Shown in pieces: positions 29,446-38,140 of a stretch of 38,269 nt of DNA (position 1 is its first letter; each line of letters begins with the position of its first letter). Under the pieces are notes generated by a model. It worked only from the letters and a program-made list of their open reading frames with translations, searched no databases and was not told where the DNA came from. The position numbers and the translations under genes are program-made. The stretch covers positions 1-38,269 of IMG/VR virus record IMGVR_UViG_3300027734_000151. One strand, 5' to 3'. The DNA comes from a virus.

Positions 29446-30660
29446 TTAGCCCCAGAGACGAACGGCGGCGGGAGCGCGGATCACGCTGTAGCCGTAAAGC
29501 ACGTCGATACGGCAGGGCATCCGGTCATTGTTGATGTCGTACTGACGGACAATGCGAAGGCTGATGCCGTTGTGAACCTGGCGCGAGGCCATGTCCACAC
29601 CCTGCGGAAGCAGAAGATCTGCCGTGGCGAACGCGATTGCGTCCTTCTGGTAGACGAGGTTCTGCGGGTACTGGGTCGAGGCCGCGCCGACAAAAGTGAC
29701 CGCCGCGTTGTCCGCCGGGAACGAGTCCACGGTAGCCAGAGCGTTGGTCGGGGTGTAGATCGCCGGGGAGATCGACACAGTCGCCCAAGCGCCAGACGAT
29801 GCCGTGGCGTCAGCCGTGGCAACGAACTGCTGGAGCGAGCCAGTGGACTGACGGGTCTGCGGGTTGACCGCGTACACGTTGGCAATGGTGAAGACGTCAC
29901 CCTGCTTGATCGTGGCCGAGCCGGTGCCGCCGTCGATGGCGATGGTGGACGCGCCCTGCGTGCTGATCGCGCCGTTGACGAGGATCGTGTCCGACGTGGA
30001 ACGCGAGCCGGTCGTGTGGTTCACAATGGACTGCGACATCGCAATCTCATTGTAGCCCAGCACGCCCTGACCCATCAGGCCCTGCTTGAACTGGCGGCTG
30101 ATGGTGTCGGTCGGATTAAACAGACCCTTCATGCCCTCGACCAGACCGGCGTTGGCAGCCGGGTTGACGGTGGCGTAGCGCGGGTCCATGGGAACAGCGT
30201 ACTCGTTCAGCTTCTGCTGGGCCTGAAGCAGGACAAGCGAAGTGGACGGGGTCGTGCCGGGGGTGCCGACAGTGCCGTAGATGCCCTTGTACGCATTCGC
30301 CACGTCGTTATCGACGCTGCTGGCGAGCTGCGAGATACGAGGCTTCAGCACGCGTTCTGCGAAGTCATCCAACTGCATCGTCAGTTCGGCGCTGGTGAAG
30401 TTCACGCCGATGTGCTTCTGGCTGGACACGGTCAGGGTCGTGTACTGCTCGTTGTCGTCCTGCACCTGCAGAGCGGCGCCGTCGGTCACCAGTGCGCGGT
30501 CAGGCAGACGGATGCGGAGGGTCGAGCCGATCTTGGCGCCTTCAACGGCAAACGAGTTGTCGTACTGGCGGTTAACATTCCTGGTCAACACCAGGTTGTT
30601 CTCAAAGATCTCCAGAGCCTTTCTGGTGATCATGTCGATAGTAAGAATCGAATTAGACAT
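29446..30660 (-). CDS. major capsid (coat) protein, P22 gp5-like
   Basis: 404 residues; forms the icosahedral shell. The start (SILTIDMITRKALEIFENNLVLTRNVNRQYDN) and the following SAVEGAKIG-type segment, here FAVEGAKIGSTLRIRLPDR, then SSQKHIGVNFTSAELTMQLDDFAERVLKPRI, are typical of the P22 coat family (HK97 fold with an inserted domain). Strong AGGAGG ribosome site seven bases before ATG on the minus strand, in line with high expression. Scaffold gene lies upstream. Confidence 0.9.
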   Translation of the reverse strand: MSNSILTIDMITRKALEIFENNLVLTRNVNRQYDNSFAVEGAKIGSTLRIRLPDRALVTDGAALQVQDDNEQYTTLTVSSQKHIGVNFTSAELTMQLDDFAERVLKPRISQLASSVDNDVANAYKGIYGTVGTPGTTPSTSLVLLQAQQKLNEYAVPMDPRYATVNPAANAGLVEGMKGLFNPTDTISRQFKQGLMGQGVLGYNEIAMSQSIVNHTTGSRSTSDTILVNGAISTQGASTIAIDGGTGSATIKQGDVFTIANVYAVNPQTRQSTGSLQQFVATADATASSGAWATVSISPAIYTPTNALATVDSFPADNAAVTFVGAASTQYPQNLVYQKDAIAFATADLLLPQGVDMASRQVHNGISLRIVRQYDINNDRMPCRIDVLYGYSVIRAPAAVRLWG

Positions 30661-30679
30661 GGATGCCTCCTAGGGGCAA

Positions 30680-31438
30680 TCAGCGGCGATTGGCTGCCTC
30701 GTACTTCCTGATCTGGCGCTGCCGCTCGGCCTCAATCCACTCCGACGTAGTCATCGACTTGATACTACGCGGGTCTGTGGTGTCGTACGAGTTGGACCCA
30801 GTGGTCCTGGCAGTCACCGGAGCAATCGGCGCCGGGGCGGTGGATGTGCGTTTGACCGGCGGGTCGGAGACAAGTTTTGCCTCCAGTCTGCCGATCTCTT
30901 TAGCCTGAAGCAGAACAGGCAGACGGGCGATACGGTCGGCTTCTTTCGGGTTGGTACCGAGGTAATAGATTACGTCGGGGCCAATGTCAGAAGCCTGGAT
31001 CGTCTGGGCCATGGCGTCCGTGACGCGGAGGTTGGGGTTGTAGGCGACTTGCTCGAAGTCGTCGTACTTTACCCGCGCCTCTTCTTCACGGTCGTGGTAG
31101 GCGTCCAGAACAGCCGTTTGCTGCTGTACCGCGTCCCGGCGGGCCAACAGTTCCTGCGCCTTCTGTTCTGCCAAAGCCTCGGCATAACTCTGAGCGTCAG
31201 CAAAACTATCGACCGGCGGAAGCTGCACAGGGGGAGCGACCTCGACGGCCCTCCGCGACTGCTCTCGTTCCCATTTACGCTGCTCTCGCGCGAGCCGCTT
31301 GGTGACAATAGCGTCCAACTCTTCCTGAGTGAACGATTTGCCATCCTCTTGCTCGCCCGGCGTGACTACAGGCTCAGGCGCCGCCGTGGCTTCCTGACCC
31401 GACGTGGTGTTAATCACGTCAACGGAGTTCTCGTCCAT
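30680..31438 (-). CDS. scaffold protein (252 aa)
   Basis: Assists procapsid assembly and is then lost. Acidic disordered N-terminus, a charged coiled-coil middle (FTQEELDAIVTKRLAREQRKWEREQSRRAVE; SYAEALAEQKAQELLARRDAVQQQ) and a basic C-terminal part that usually binds coat protein (SMTTSEWIEAERQRQIRKYEAANRR). Size and place between portal and coat fit. GGGGAG ribosome site. Confidence 0.85.
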   Translation of the reverse strand: MDENSVDVINTTSGQEATAAPEPVVTPGEQEDGKSFTQEELDAIVTKRLAREQRKWEREQSRRAVEVAPPVQLPPVDSFADAQSYAEALAEQKAQELLARRDAVQQQTAVLDAYHDREEEARVKYDDFEQVAYNPNLRVTDAMAQTIQASDIGPDVIYYLGTNPKEADRIARLPVLLQAKEIGRLEAKLVSDPPVKRTSTAPAPIAPVTARTTGSNSYDTTDPRSIKSMTTSEWIEAERQRQIRKYEAANRR

Positions 31439-31468
31439 TTTTACTCCCCAGGCTATCCGGCCTGTCGG

Positions 31469-31744
31469 TTAGGCATACGCAATAGTCGCTTTAGGGGTAG
31501 TGCCCCCAAGAACAACGTACAAGCCCTTGTTGAAGTAAAGCCCGTCATCCCCGCCAGTGAATATGTAAATGCCGGGGGTGGCGGGGGTGAAAGTAGCAAT
31601 CAACGTGGTGCCGGATGTCGAGCCAGCATCAGTGTCGTAAACCGCCACTGTCGGGCTAGTGCCGGAACTGACAAAGATGCTCTTCAGCTTGCCAGCACCA
31701 ACCTTGATCTGCGCCGTAGCAGTGATATGCGTATAATTTGCCAT
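31469..31744 (-). CDS. small beta-rich virion protein (91 aa)
   Basis: Thr/Gly-rich strands (HITATAQIKVGAGKLKSIFV, PTVAVYDTDAGSTSGTTLIATF, GLYFNKGLYVVLGG). It resembles small decoration proteins common in phage head regions. TAGGAG ribosome site precedes the start. Exact role unknown. Confidence 0.75.
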   Translation of the reverse strand: MANYTHITATAQIKVGAGKLKSIFVSSGTSPTVAVYDTDAGSTSGTTLIATFTPATPGIYIFTGGDDGLYFNKGLYVVLGGTTPKATIAYA

Positions 31745-31753
31745 GTCAGGCTC

Positions 31754-32116
31754 CTACGACAGAAAGCGAAGTTTGTAAAGAGTTGACAGGTACAACTCTA
31801 TGATGTTGTCAACGAGGTTGTGCAGCGCCGTGTCCGTCTTGGGGATCACGTCGTACCGGGTGGCCTCGATCTCGTCCAACTGCCCTTGCAGGAAATCGAC
31901 GACATTTGATGTGGTCTTGGCCGAGTGGAGCGTGATCGGCCCCAGCAGCCCGTACCGGCCCTGATACGCCTCGGCCAGATCGTCTGTCCGCTCGATGATG
32001 CCCTCGTAGAACTTCTGCAACGCCTTGTGCTTGGAATAGCTGCGGGTGTTGAGATGGACCGAATGCGTGACGTCGCGCGCAAGAAAGAACAGCCCGATAA
32101 AGTCAGCGCACTTCAT
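31754..32116 (-). CDS. DUF5856-like helical phage protein (120 aa)
   Basis: MKCADFIGLFFLARDVTHSVHLNTRSYSKHKALQKFYEGIIERTDDLAEAYQGR is the typical start of a phage family I know as DUF5856, made of four helices and conserved His/Glu residues (H17/H21, H29, E37) that look ferritin- or Dps-like. Metal binding is a reasonable guess. Placed directly after the portal gene; start overlaps the portal stop as TAATG. Confidence 0.8.
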   Translation of the reverse strand: MKCADFIGLFFLARDVTHSVHLNTRSYSKHKALQKFYEGIIERTDDLAEAYQGRYGLLGPITLHSAKTTSNVVDFLQGQLDEIEATRYDVIPKTDTALHNLVDNIIELYLSTLYKLRFLS

Positions 32117-34362
32117 TACATTGCTCCTTGTGGAGGCATCTGGGGAGGCATCATCTGGCCCTGCGCGGGAGGCATCTGGCCCGGCTCTTCCATGCCGCCT
32201 TCCATGGTGTTTTCGGCTGGCGTCTCGGGTTCAGCCGGCATCCCGCCGCGCCCCGGCGGAAGCCCCGGTATACTGCCGACGATGTCGCCAGTGTCGATGG
32301 CAGCGTGCAGGGTGCCCATGACGATGTCGTGGATCTGGTCTGGCCCCAAAGAGTTCTGAACAAGCGCGATACGCTTTGTCTCGGCATCGTACGCCTTGAC
32401 TTGGGCCTCGAACTGCTTGACCGACGCGTCCTGCGCCTCGATGGACTTGCTGGCGTTTTGCAGCATCTGGTGCATCTGGTCCATTTCCTTGCCCATGGCT
32501 TCCATCTGCTGCTTGGCCTGCTGCATCTCGGGCGACTGGTCGTCACCGGCCATGACCTTGGGGTCAATGATCTTGGCAAACCGTGCCGCCATCTCCTGCG
32601 CGCCCGGCCAGTCCATGTTGCGGATGAACAGATCGCCGGCCACCGTCCAAAGCTGCGGGTTGCTTTGAAGCAGCATCTGCATGGCGTCGAGAGCCTCCTG
32701 CCGCTTGGTCATGTAGCCAGGGCCGGTGGTGACGCACACGTCGTAGACGCCCACGGTCGGGTTGTAGATTTTCTCCAGCACGATGCCGTTCTCGTCGGTG
32801 ATCTTTTTGACCGCCTCGGGCTGTGACGGGTTGATCTTGACCATGTCCACGTCGCCGTCGAGGCCGATGATGCGGGCCACACGCTGCGTGTCGTAGATCT
32901 TGGGGATCATGTCCACAAGCTGCCGGGCAACGTACCGAACGGCGCGGGCGAGGTTGTCCACGTAGTGATATGTGCCCGTGTCACCTTGCTTCTCGCGGGC
33001 CAGAATGGCCTTGCCCGACCGCTCGTTGCCCTGCTGGCCCAGACTGGCATCGTACTGGCCGGTGGTGGCCTTGATGTCCTCACCAGCGCCCATTTTTGCC
33101 TGTATCAGGCCAGTCTGAGCGAGCGGCGGGGCAGCGCGCTGCGGAAGCGGCATACTGCCTCCTTGACCGTCTGTGACGTCAGGATTGACCTCTAGGTAAG
33201 GCCAGTTGGTCGTGTTGGCGGTCTTCCACTGCTGTTCGTAGCCCTCGAACTGGCCGCCATAGCCAATGAACGGGGCCTTGGGCGCCAGCGCCAGCATCTC
33301 TGCTTCCTGGCTGACCCAGTAGTTGTACATGCGCTGGGCGTCTTTGGCGTTGCGGATCAGGCCAGAGACATACAGCCGGCCATCGACCTCGAACTCGTTG
33401 CCGACGACGCGCACGATGGGGATGTACCTGCCCGCCCACTCGCGCTCTTCCAGCACCTCGTAGCCGTTGGTCTTTACCCACATGACCCGCTTGCGGTCTA
33501 CGCGCCGGGTGCGGACAGGCTTGCCGAACATAGCACGAAGCTGCTTGTCCTTGGGCGTGCCTTGGAAAGCCGTGATGTTGTCGGGGTACAGGTGCAGCGT
33601 GTCGGGCTTGTGGTCGTGGTAGAAGTATTCCGCGATGCGGATCGTGTCTTCCGATACCCACTGGGCCATAGACTCGTCGCCTACACTCTGACTGAGCATG
33701 GAACTGACCGGCGAGGCGTCGGGAAACTCGCGCTCGTAGTCGGTCTTGAGCATGTCTTGGGTGACAAAGCACCATTCCGCGTCGGACCCACAGGGATCTT
33801 GGATCATGGGGTCCATGTAGACCGAGAACGAGTTTCGCACCCGGCCAATCTTGATGTCCTGATCGAAACTGTCTTCGTAGCAATACTCGGTCAGGATGCG
33901 GATGTAGCCCTCACCGAACGTGACCTGGTTGTCGCACGCGGTGTCGTAGGCCACGTCGGCGTCCGACAGATACTCGATGTGCCGGATCATGCCGTTGAAG
34001 ATCTCGGCAACCTCGACGTCGCCCTTGTCGTCCGCCGGGATTACCTTGCCGGTGGGCCGGTTCTGCCGCTGTTCGTTCGTGACCTGGCGAACGTGCTGCG
34101 GCAGCTTGTTGATGGTCAGGCACGGGCGAGCGTTGATCGTCTGGCCCTGAACAGACCCGCGCGTAGCCAGCACGTCAGCCGGCCACTGCCACTGGTTATC
34201 GGGGCTGCCAGCCATGAACCGGAGGTCATCCAGTTCATCTTCACGGCTCTCCGAATACGCGGAGATAGCCATTGTGAAGCGGCTACGCATGGTGTTGAGC
34301 ATGTCCTTGCGGTCACCACCGCCAGACACAACACCCGCTGATGCAACGTCGCTCGCAGCCAT
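32116..34362 (-). CDS. portal protein, P22-like
   Basis: Twelve-subunit channel at one capsid vertex through which DNA is packaged and ejected. 748 residues, near P22 portal (725). Supporting stretches: RPCLTINKLPQHVRQVTNEQRQNRP, FNGMIRHIEYLSDADVAYDTACDNQVTFGEGYIRILTEYC, and a helical barrel-like C-terminus (QQAKQQMEAMGKEMDQMHQMLQNASKSIEAQDASVKQFEAQVKAY) followed by a Pro/Met/Gln-rich tail. Start overlaps the small basic gene upstream as TAATG. Confidence 0.92.
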   Translation of the reverse strand: MAASDVASAGVVSGGGDRKDMLNTMRSRFTMAISAYSESREDELDDLRFMAGSPDNQWQWPADVLATRGSVQGQTINARPCLTINKLPQHVRQVTNEQRQNRPTGKVIPADDKGDVEVAEIFNGMIRHIEYLSDADVAYDTACDNQVTFGEGYIRILTEYCYEDSFDQDIKIGRVRNSFSVYMDPMIQDPCGSDAEWCFVTQDMLKTDYEREFPDASPVSSMLSQSVGDESMAQWVSEDTIRIAEYFYHDHKPDTLHLYPDNITAFQGTPKDKQLRAMFGKPVRTRRVDRKRVMWVKTNGYEVLEEREWAGRYIPIVRVVGNEFEVDGRLYVSGLIRNAKDAQRMYNYWVSQEAEMLALAPKAPFIGYGGQFEGYEQQWKTANTTNWPYLEVNPDVTDGQGGSMPLPQRAAPPLAQTGLIQAKMGAGEDIKATTGQYDASLGQQGNERSGKAILAREKQGDTGTYHYVDNLARAVRYVARQLVDMIPKIYDTQRVARIIGLDGDVDMVKINPSQPEAVKKITDENGIVLEKIYNPTVGVYDVCVTTGPGYMTKRQEALDAMQMLLQSNPQLWTVAGDLFIRNMDWPGAQEMAARFAKIIDPKVMAGDDQSPEMQQAKQQMEAMGKEMDQMHQMLQNASKSIEAQDASVKQFEAQVKAYDAETKRIALVQNSLGPDQIHDIVMGTLHAAIDTGDIVGSIPGLPPGRGGMPAEPETPAENTMEGGMEEPGQMPPAQGQMMPPQMPPQGAM

Positions 34363-34505
34363 TACTTGCCCTTCTTGGGTGTCATGGCGCCGCGCTTGGT
34401 GGCGTAGGCAATCGCAACTGCCTGCTTCACCGGCTTGCCCGCCATGACTTCAGCCTTCACGTTCTTGCGGAACGCGTTCTTGCTGGTTGACTTCACCAAC
34501 GGCAT
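34362..34505 (-). CDS. small basic protein (47 aa)
   Basis: MPLVKSTSKNAFRKNVKAEV, then AGKPVKQAVAIAYATKRGA and a Lys-rich end. It resembles short lysine-rich phage proteins with an A-G-K-x-x-K-Q-A-[VI]-A-I-A motif, related in look to DUF6496. Perhaps binds DNA or portal during packaging. Its stop overlaps the portal start. Ends one base before the next gene's stop region (34507). Confidence 0.7.
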   Translation of the reverse strand: MPLVKSTSKNAFRKNVKAEVMAGKPVKQAVAIAYATKRGAMTPKKGK

Positions 34506-34506
34506 C

Positions 34507-34935
34507 TTACTGACCGTGGATGATGGCGAAGTTGATGACGACGGCTTCTGACAACGACGTAGAAGCAGTCATATTGCGGAGCGTAATAACGGCTGACCCT
34601 GCGGCCAGACTGCTGACATAGACCGTGTACGCTGCTGCCGTGCCTACGTCCGACACGTTGACGACAAGCACGTCTTTGACGCTAATCTGGCTGTTGGTCA
34701 GCGTGAAACTGACCGCCGTGGCGCCTGCAAGCGCTGCGCCGTTCATCGTGATGCGGCCTGCACTCTTGTTGAGCGTCACGCCAGTGGACTTGCTGGTCGC
34801 CTGCGTCACGGTACCCTGCGCGGTGCTGGTGTAGCCCAGTTCCGTGCTTGCGTAAACGGCGGCTGCGGTAACGGTATCTGCGCCGGTGATGTCCTGGTCA
34901 GCGTAGGCTACGCCGATGGGCTTGGTATTTGCCAT
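34507..34935 (-). CDS. beta-rich virion protein homologous to fibre C-terminus (142 aa)
   Basis: I start at MANTKPIGVAYAD (34935), with AAGGAAATC ribosome site; the longer frame upstream is another gene in a different register. Residues from about 50 align with the C-terminal domain of the 675-residue fibre: STGVTLNKSAGRITMNG against TTGVTLNTICGKITLFS, then SFTLTNSQISVKDVLVVNV against SFTVTNSAVAATDVVIINI. So one beta domain is used both alone near the portal gene and at a fibre end. Role unknown: head decoration or tail part. Confidence 0.78.
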   Translation of the reverse strand: MANTKPIGVAYADQDITGADTVTAAAVYASTELGYTSTAQGTVTQATSKSTGVTLNKSAGRITMNGAALAGATAVSFTLTNSQISVKDVLVVNVSDVGTAAAYTVYVSSLAAGSAVITLRNMTASTSLSEAVVINFAIIHGQ

Positions 34936-34936
34936 T

Positions 34937-35089
34937 TTACGATTTCCTTGGTTTTGCCGTCTTGGCGGAGTCTTTGAACGCTTTTGCAGTGGGGGCGCCT
35001 TTAGCACCCGGTTTACGCATTGTTTCCTTGGAACCGGCTGCAATACGGTCCTTTTTGGCGTTAATGTTGGCGTACAGACCTGGCTTCAT
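34937..35089 (-). CDS. small basic phage protein (50 aa)
   Basis: MKPGLYANINAKKDRIAAGS, KETMRKPGAKGAPTAKAFKD and a Lys-rich end. I know near-identical arrangements (K-x-GLYANI-x-AK...RIAAGS...MRKPG-x-KGAPTA) from many short-tailed phages, beside head genes, function unknown. Likely binds nucleic acid or capsid. Overlaps its upstream neighbour as ATGA. Confidence 0.8.
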   Translation of the reverse strand: MKPGLYANINAKKDRIAAGSKETMRKPGAKGAPTAKAFKDSAKTAKPRKS

Positions 35090-35364
35090 TTGCAGTTCCA
35101 CCGCTTGAGAGACGCCGCTTTGCGGGTTGGTTGGCCTTTGTCGTCCTTCATTGGCCCCGGCATCCCCGACATACGCGCGCAGAACGAGGCTTTGCGGCCT
35201 GCGTCGGCCTTAGTCTTGGGGTTGGGCGCTGGCGCCTTCAAATTGGACCCGTTCTTGGCGTTGTACGCCCTGCGGCCTGCCTCGGTCATGCCCGCGCCCT
35301 GAGACGTAGGCTGATAGTGCGCGTTTTTACCCTTGGTCGTGCGCGAGATGGGCTTATCGGCCAT
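35086..35364 (-). CDS. DUF6321-like small basic protein (92 aa)
   Basis: The C-terminal motif RKASFCARMSGMPGPMKDD, then RKAASLKRWNCK matches a family I know as DUF6321, found in phages near terminase or portal genes. Its pair of Cys near both ends of the motif could bind metal. Start at ATG 35364 overlapping the upstream stop as TGATG. Function unknown. Confidence 0.8.
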   Translation of the reverse strand: MADKPISRTTKGKNAHYQPTSQGAGMTEAGRRAYNAKNGSNLKAPAPNPKTKADAGRKASFCARMSGMPGPMKDDKGQPTRKAASLKRWNCK

Positions 35365-35780
35365 CACTTTGTACCCATGAACTGGCGCAAACGCTTGACG
35401 TATTCAAGCTGATCCGCTGTCGGCTTCAACGCTGACGGGTCACCAGACAGGATGCGCGCGGCCAGCGTCTGCCGCATGGTGTCCAGCTTGCGGTCGCCGT
35501 AAGTGGAAAACGCCTTCTCTTGTTCCGGCGTCAGATCGAACCGAGGAGGTTCTACAAGCCCGCGCCGCATGTGAACGCGCGCCGCTTCGTTCATCATTAC
35601 CGCGTTCTTCTCGGTCTGCGACAGTGTGCTGTACGGGTTCAGGATGATGTGGTCATCTTCCGCCGCCATGCCGGCCACATTTGGGTTGGCTTTAAAATAC
35701 GTCTCTTCGCCGGGGTAAAGTTGCTCGCGCAACCCCACACCATAATAGCCTTTCGGGTATCCGGCGGCGACACTGGGCAT
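35364..35780 (-). CDS. conserved phage protein (138 aa), near terminase
   Basis: MPSVAAGYPKGYYGVGLREQL, then YFKANPNVAGMAAEDDHIILNPYSTLSQTEKNAVMMNEAARVHMRRG: a pattern common in podovirus genomes next to the large terminase. Function unknown, helical C-terminal half. I start at ATG 35780, which overlaps the terminase stop as TAATG, instead of the longer frame that begins inside terminase. Confidence 0.8.
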   Translation of the reverse strand: MPSVAAGYPKGYYGVGLREQLYPGEETYFKANPNVAGMAAEDDHIILNPYSTLSQTEKNAVMMNEAARVHMRRGLVEPPRFDLTPEQEKAFSTYGDRKLDTMRQTLAARILSGDPSALKPTADQLEYVKRLRQFMGTK

Positions 35781-37303
35781 TATGACCCCATCCAAGACGT
35801 AGAAATCCCTGACTGAGAATAAGAGCGGGTCTGGGCCTTGTCAACGCGTTCTCTGTGTGCGACGGGAAACGCGAAAGTAACGGCTATAGCGTCGGCGGCG
35901 TCCGGGGACGCTAGCCCTCGGCTTTTCATGTCCTTCTTGCTCTCCAAGAAGAGGGTGCCACGGCTGTCGGGCTTGGACATGGGGCCAATGAGATCCGATT
36001 TCAGGTACCTGTCCTCGGGGATGCTCGCCGTCTTCAGCCATTCACGCATTGCTCCCCACATCTCGGCGCGCTTGTTTCCCCACATCTTGGGGTTTTTGGC
36101 CTTGTTGCCGAAGTTCACGCCCCTGACGACGTACCGTTGCTCCTTGAGCCGGTCCACGATGCCCGCGCCCAGCCCGCCCTCGTCGATCACGACCATGGCG
36201 GGCTTGAACTCCTCGATAGCCTCGATGACGTGGCCCACCACGGTCATGGTGTCGTCGCCCCGGTGCTTGATCAGCTTGACGATATCGCGCCCTTGGCGCA
36301 CCGCCAGCACGGTAGCGTCGGCGCCAAACCGCGCCGGGTCCACGCCGAGAATGATGGGCGCGCTCAGATCCTTGACGCGGGGGCGCTTCATGGCGTCGTT
36401 GACCAGCATATTGGGGATGAACTGGTCGTCCGACGCGTTTGGAAACTGCCCGTAGACCTCGACGTGGGCTTGGCTGGACTCCGGCCCGTACTCGTCGATG
36501 ATCTGCTGGTAGACGGCCTTGTCGGTGCCTTCGACCTCGCGCGCGTCCACGATCTTGTTGAGCCAGAACTCCCGCTTGGAGTTGAAGCACTCGTAGAAGT
36601 AGCCACTGTTGCGGCGTGGGTTGCTGAACGCCATCCAGAAACGGTTGGGCGTGTTCTCGGTGAAGAAGCCCGCTGCTACCGACCAGATGCTGTCAGGGAT
36701 ACCACTAGCCTCGTCGAACACCAGCATGACGCCGTCCATGTTGTGGACACCGGCATAGCTGTCGGGATTCTCAGCCGACCACAGCCGGCCCTCGACGCCC
36801 CAGTAACGCGTGCCCTTCTTGAGGTCGCGCTCGACCAATTCGGTCAGCCACTTGGCCGGCATCAGGCGGGTAGCCGACACTTCAAACCAGTGGCTGTTCA
36901 AACTCATGGATAGCCACTTGGTAATTTCCGCCCAGGTGACCGAGCGTAACTGGGCTTCTGAGTTGGCGCTGACGATGATGGTCCCGCCGATCCGCGTGGA
37001 TAGCATCCAGATCACCAGCCAACTGACCAGCGCCGACTTGCCAATACCACGGCCCGAACTGACCGCCAGCCGCAGCGTGCTGAAGTCGATCCTGCCGTTG
37101 TTGTCGCGGATGTGGTCAGCCAGATCCTGTAGCACCTGGCGCTGCCACTTGCGCGGGCCACTAAAGTGTTCCAGCGGCGTGCCGGGCTGACCCCACGGGA
37201 AGGTGTACAGCACAAACTTGAGCGGGTCGTCCTTGAGAGCCGGCGCCCACAGCCGGCTCATGAGCATCATCTCATCGTCGGCGCTATAGATGGTGGTCTG
37301 CAT
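35780..37303 (-). CDS. terminase large subunit
   Basis: Packaging motor of 507 residues. ATPase: Walker A SSGRGIGKSALV (82-93, K89), Walker B VMLVFDEASG (D197-E198), coupling motif SNPRR near 227. Nuclease: GVDPARFGADATVL (D322), VVIDEGGLGAGI (D374) and SPDAADAIAVTFA (D468/D471). Replicated concatemers would be cut here either at a pac site or at fixed ends; the sequence does not say which. Confidence 0.94.
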   Translation of the reverse strand: MQTTIYSADDEMMLMSRLWAPALKDDPLKFVLYTFPWGQPGTPLEHFSGPRKWQRQVLQDLADHIRDNNGRIDFSTLRLAVSSGRGIGKSALVSWLVIWMLSTRIGGTIIVSANSEAQLRSVTWAEITKWLSMSLNSHWFEVSATRLMPAKWLTELVERDLKKGTRYWGVEGRLWSAENPDSYAGVHNMDGVMLVFDEASGIPDSIWSVAAGFFTENTPNRFWMAFSNPRRNSGYFYECFNSKREFWLNKIVDAREVEGTDKAVYQQIIDEYGPESSQAHVEVYGQFPNASDDQFIPNMLVNDAMKRPRVKDLSAPIILGVDPARFGADATVLAVRQGRDIVKLIKHRGDDTMTVVGHVIEAIEEFKPAMVVIDEGGLGAGIVDRLKEQRYVVRGVNFGNKAKNPKMWGNKRAEMWGAMREWLKTASIPEDRYLKSDLIGPMSKPDSRGTLFLESKKDMKSRGLASPDAADAIAVTFAFPVAHRERVDKAQTRSYSQSGISTSWMGS

Positions 37304-37752
37304 CAGGATCTCTGGTTCATGGTTGGGCGCGGGTTGAGGAACGCCTGATACCGCGCCAGTCGTCCGACGCCTCCCAGCATACCGTCGCCTGCGGGCGCGG
37401 TCATGGTGGGTGAGGTGGCGCCCCGGCCCGGCAGAGCCTGACTGAACAGATCAAAGTTCATGGGCATGGGGTCACGCCCACGGTCGGCGGCGTACCCCGG
37501 CCCACGGGGCACATTGCCGTAGATGAATTGCATGGGGCTGCCGGGGTTGTTGCGCCGCATCTGGTAGGCGCGCAGTTCGCGGAACAGCGCCTCCTCGTCG
37601 TCAGGCGACATGTTGCTTGAGAATCTCTGGTAGTTTGCGCCGGCCATTGGGCCTGTCTGAGACGCGAACGCGTTCGATTGGGTGGTCGGCGCGTACGACT
37701 GGTACTGCTGGGGCGTCATCATGCGCGCCAGGTAGTTCGGCATCTCGTACAT
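37303..37752 (-). CDS. hypothetical protein (149 aa) overlapping the terminase small subunit
   Basis: Gln/Pro/Met-rich, probably flexible (MYEMPNYLARMMTPQQYQSYAPTT, LFRELRAYQMRRNNPGSPMQ). An AGAGGG ribosome site five bases before ATG supports the start at 37752. The first 152 bases overlap the end of the 179-aa gene in another frame of the same strand. Its end overlaps terminase by one base. Unrecognised. Confidence 0.65.
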   Translation of the reverse strand: MYEMPNYLARMMTPQQYQSYAPTTQSNAFASQTGPMAGANYQRFSSNMSPDDEEALFRELRAYQMRRNNPGSPMQFIYGNVPRGPGYAADRGRDPMPMNFDLFSQALPGRGATSPTMTAPAGDGMLGGVGRLARYQAFLNPRPTMNQRS

Positions 37753-38140
37753 ATTCGCCCTCTATGACACGTTGCTGCGCCATCTCCAGCGCGCCAATGA
37801 TGCTGATACGCTGTTCCACGTCAACGCTGATCTGCTGCTTGGCTACCCAGCCGTGCTGGTGCTTGAGGATCTCAAGCGCCGCCTTGGCGTCTCCCGCCAG
37901 CGCTGCCTCATGCAACACGGCGCTGATTTCCATCTCGCCGTCTGCGCGGCCCTTGAGTTCGGCCATCTCGGCTATGGGGTCAAACTGGCAAAGCTGCCTG
38001 TATTCAGCCGGCAGCAGTCCTGCCGCCAGCGCAAGGCTTTCGCCACGCAGCCCTTTACGCGCCGCCTGATAGATGGCTTCGAGCCGAGCCTCTGTGGCTT
38101 GTAACCTGCGAGGTTCATGCGAGAGAGAAAATATGCTCAT
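37601..38140 (-). CDS. putative terminase small subunit (179 aa)
   Basis: Helical N-terminal DNA-binding-like part (ARLEAIYQAARKGLRGESLALAAGLLPAEYRQLC) and a central helix pair (ISAVLHEAALAGDAKAALEILKHQHGWVAKQQISVDVEQRISIIGALEMAQQRVIEGEY), a pattern I associate with phage small terminases. It lies two genes before the large terminase, and it is the first gene of the late minus-strand operon. It has a poor ribosome site and the start may be nearly leaderless. The C-terminus is read through the overlap region. Confidence 0.75.
   Translation of the reverse strand: MSIFSLSHEPRRLQATEARLEAIYQAARKGLRGESLALAAGLLPAEYRQLCQFDPIAEMAELKGRADGEMEISAVLHEAALAGDAKAALEILKHQHGWVAKQQISVDVEQRISIIGALEMAQQRVIEGEYVRDAELPGAHDDAPAVPVVRADHPIERVRVSDRPNGRRKLPEILKQHVA

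Noticed and set aside
28882-30711. 609-codon plus-strand open frame opposite the coat gene
   Set aside because: Shadow of a strongly supported coat and decoration gene pair; GC-rich codon use leaves open antisense frames; composition is not protein-like.
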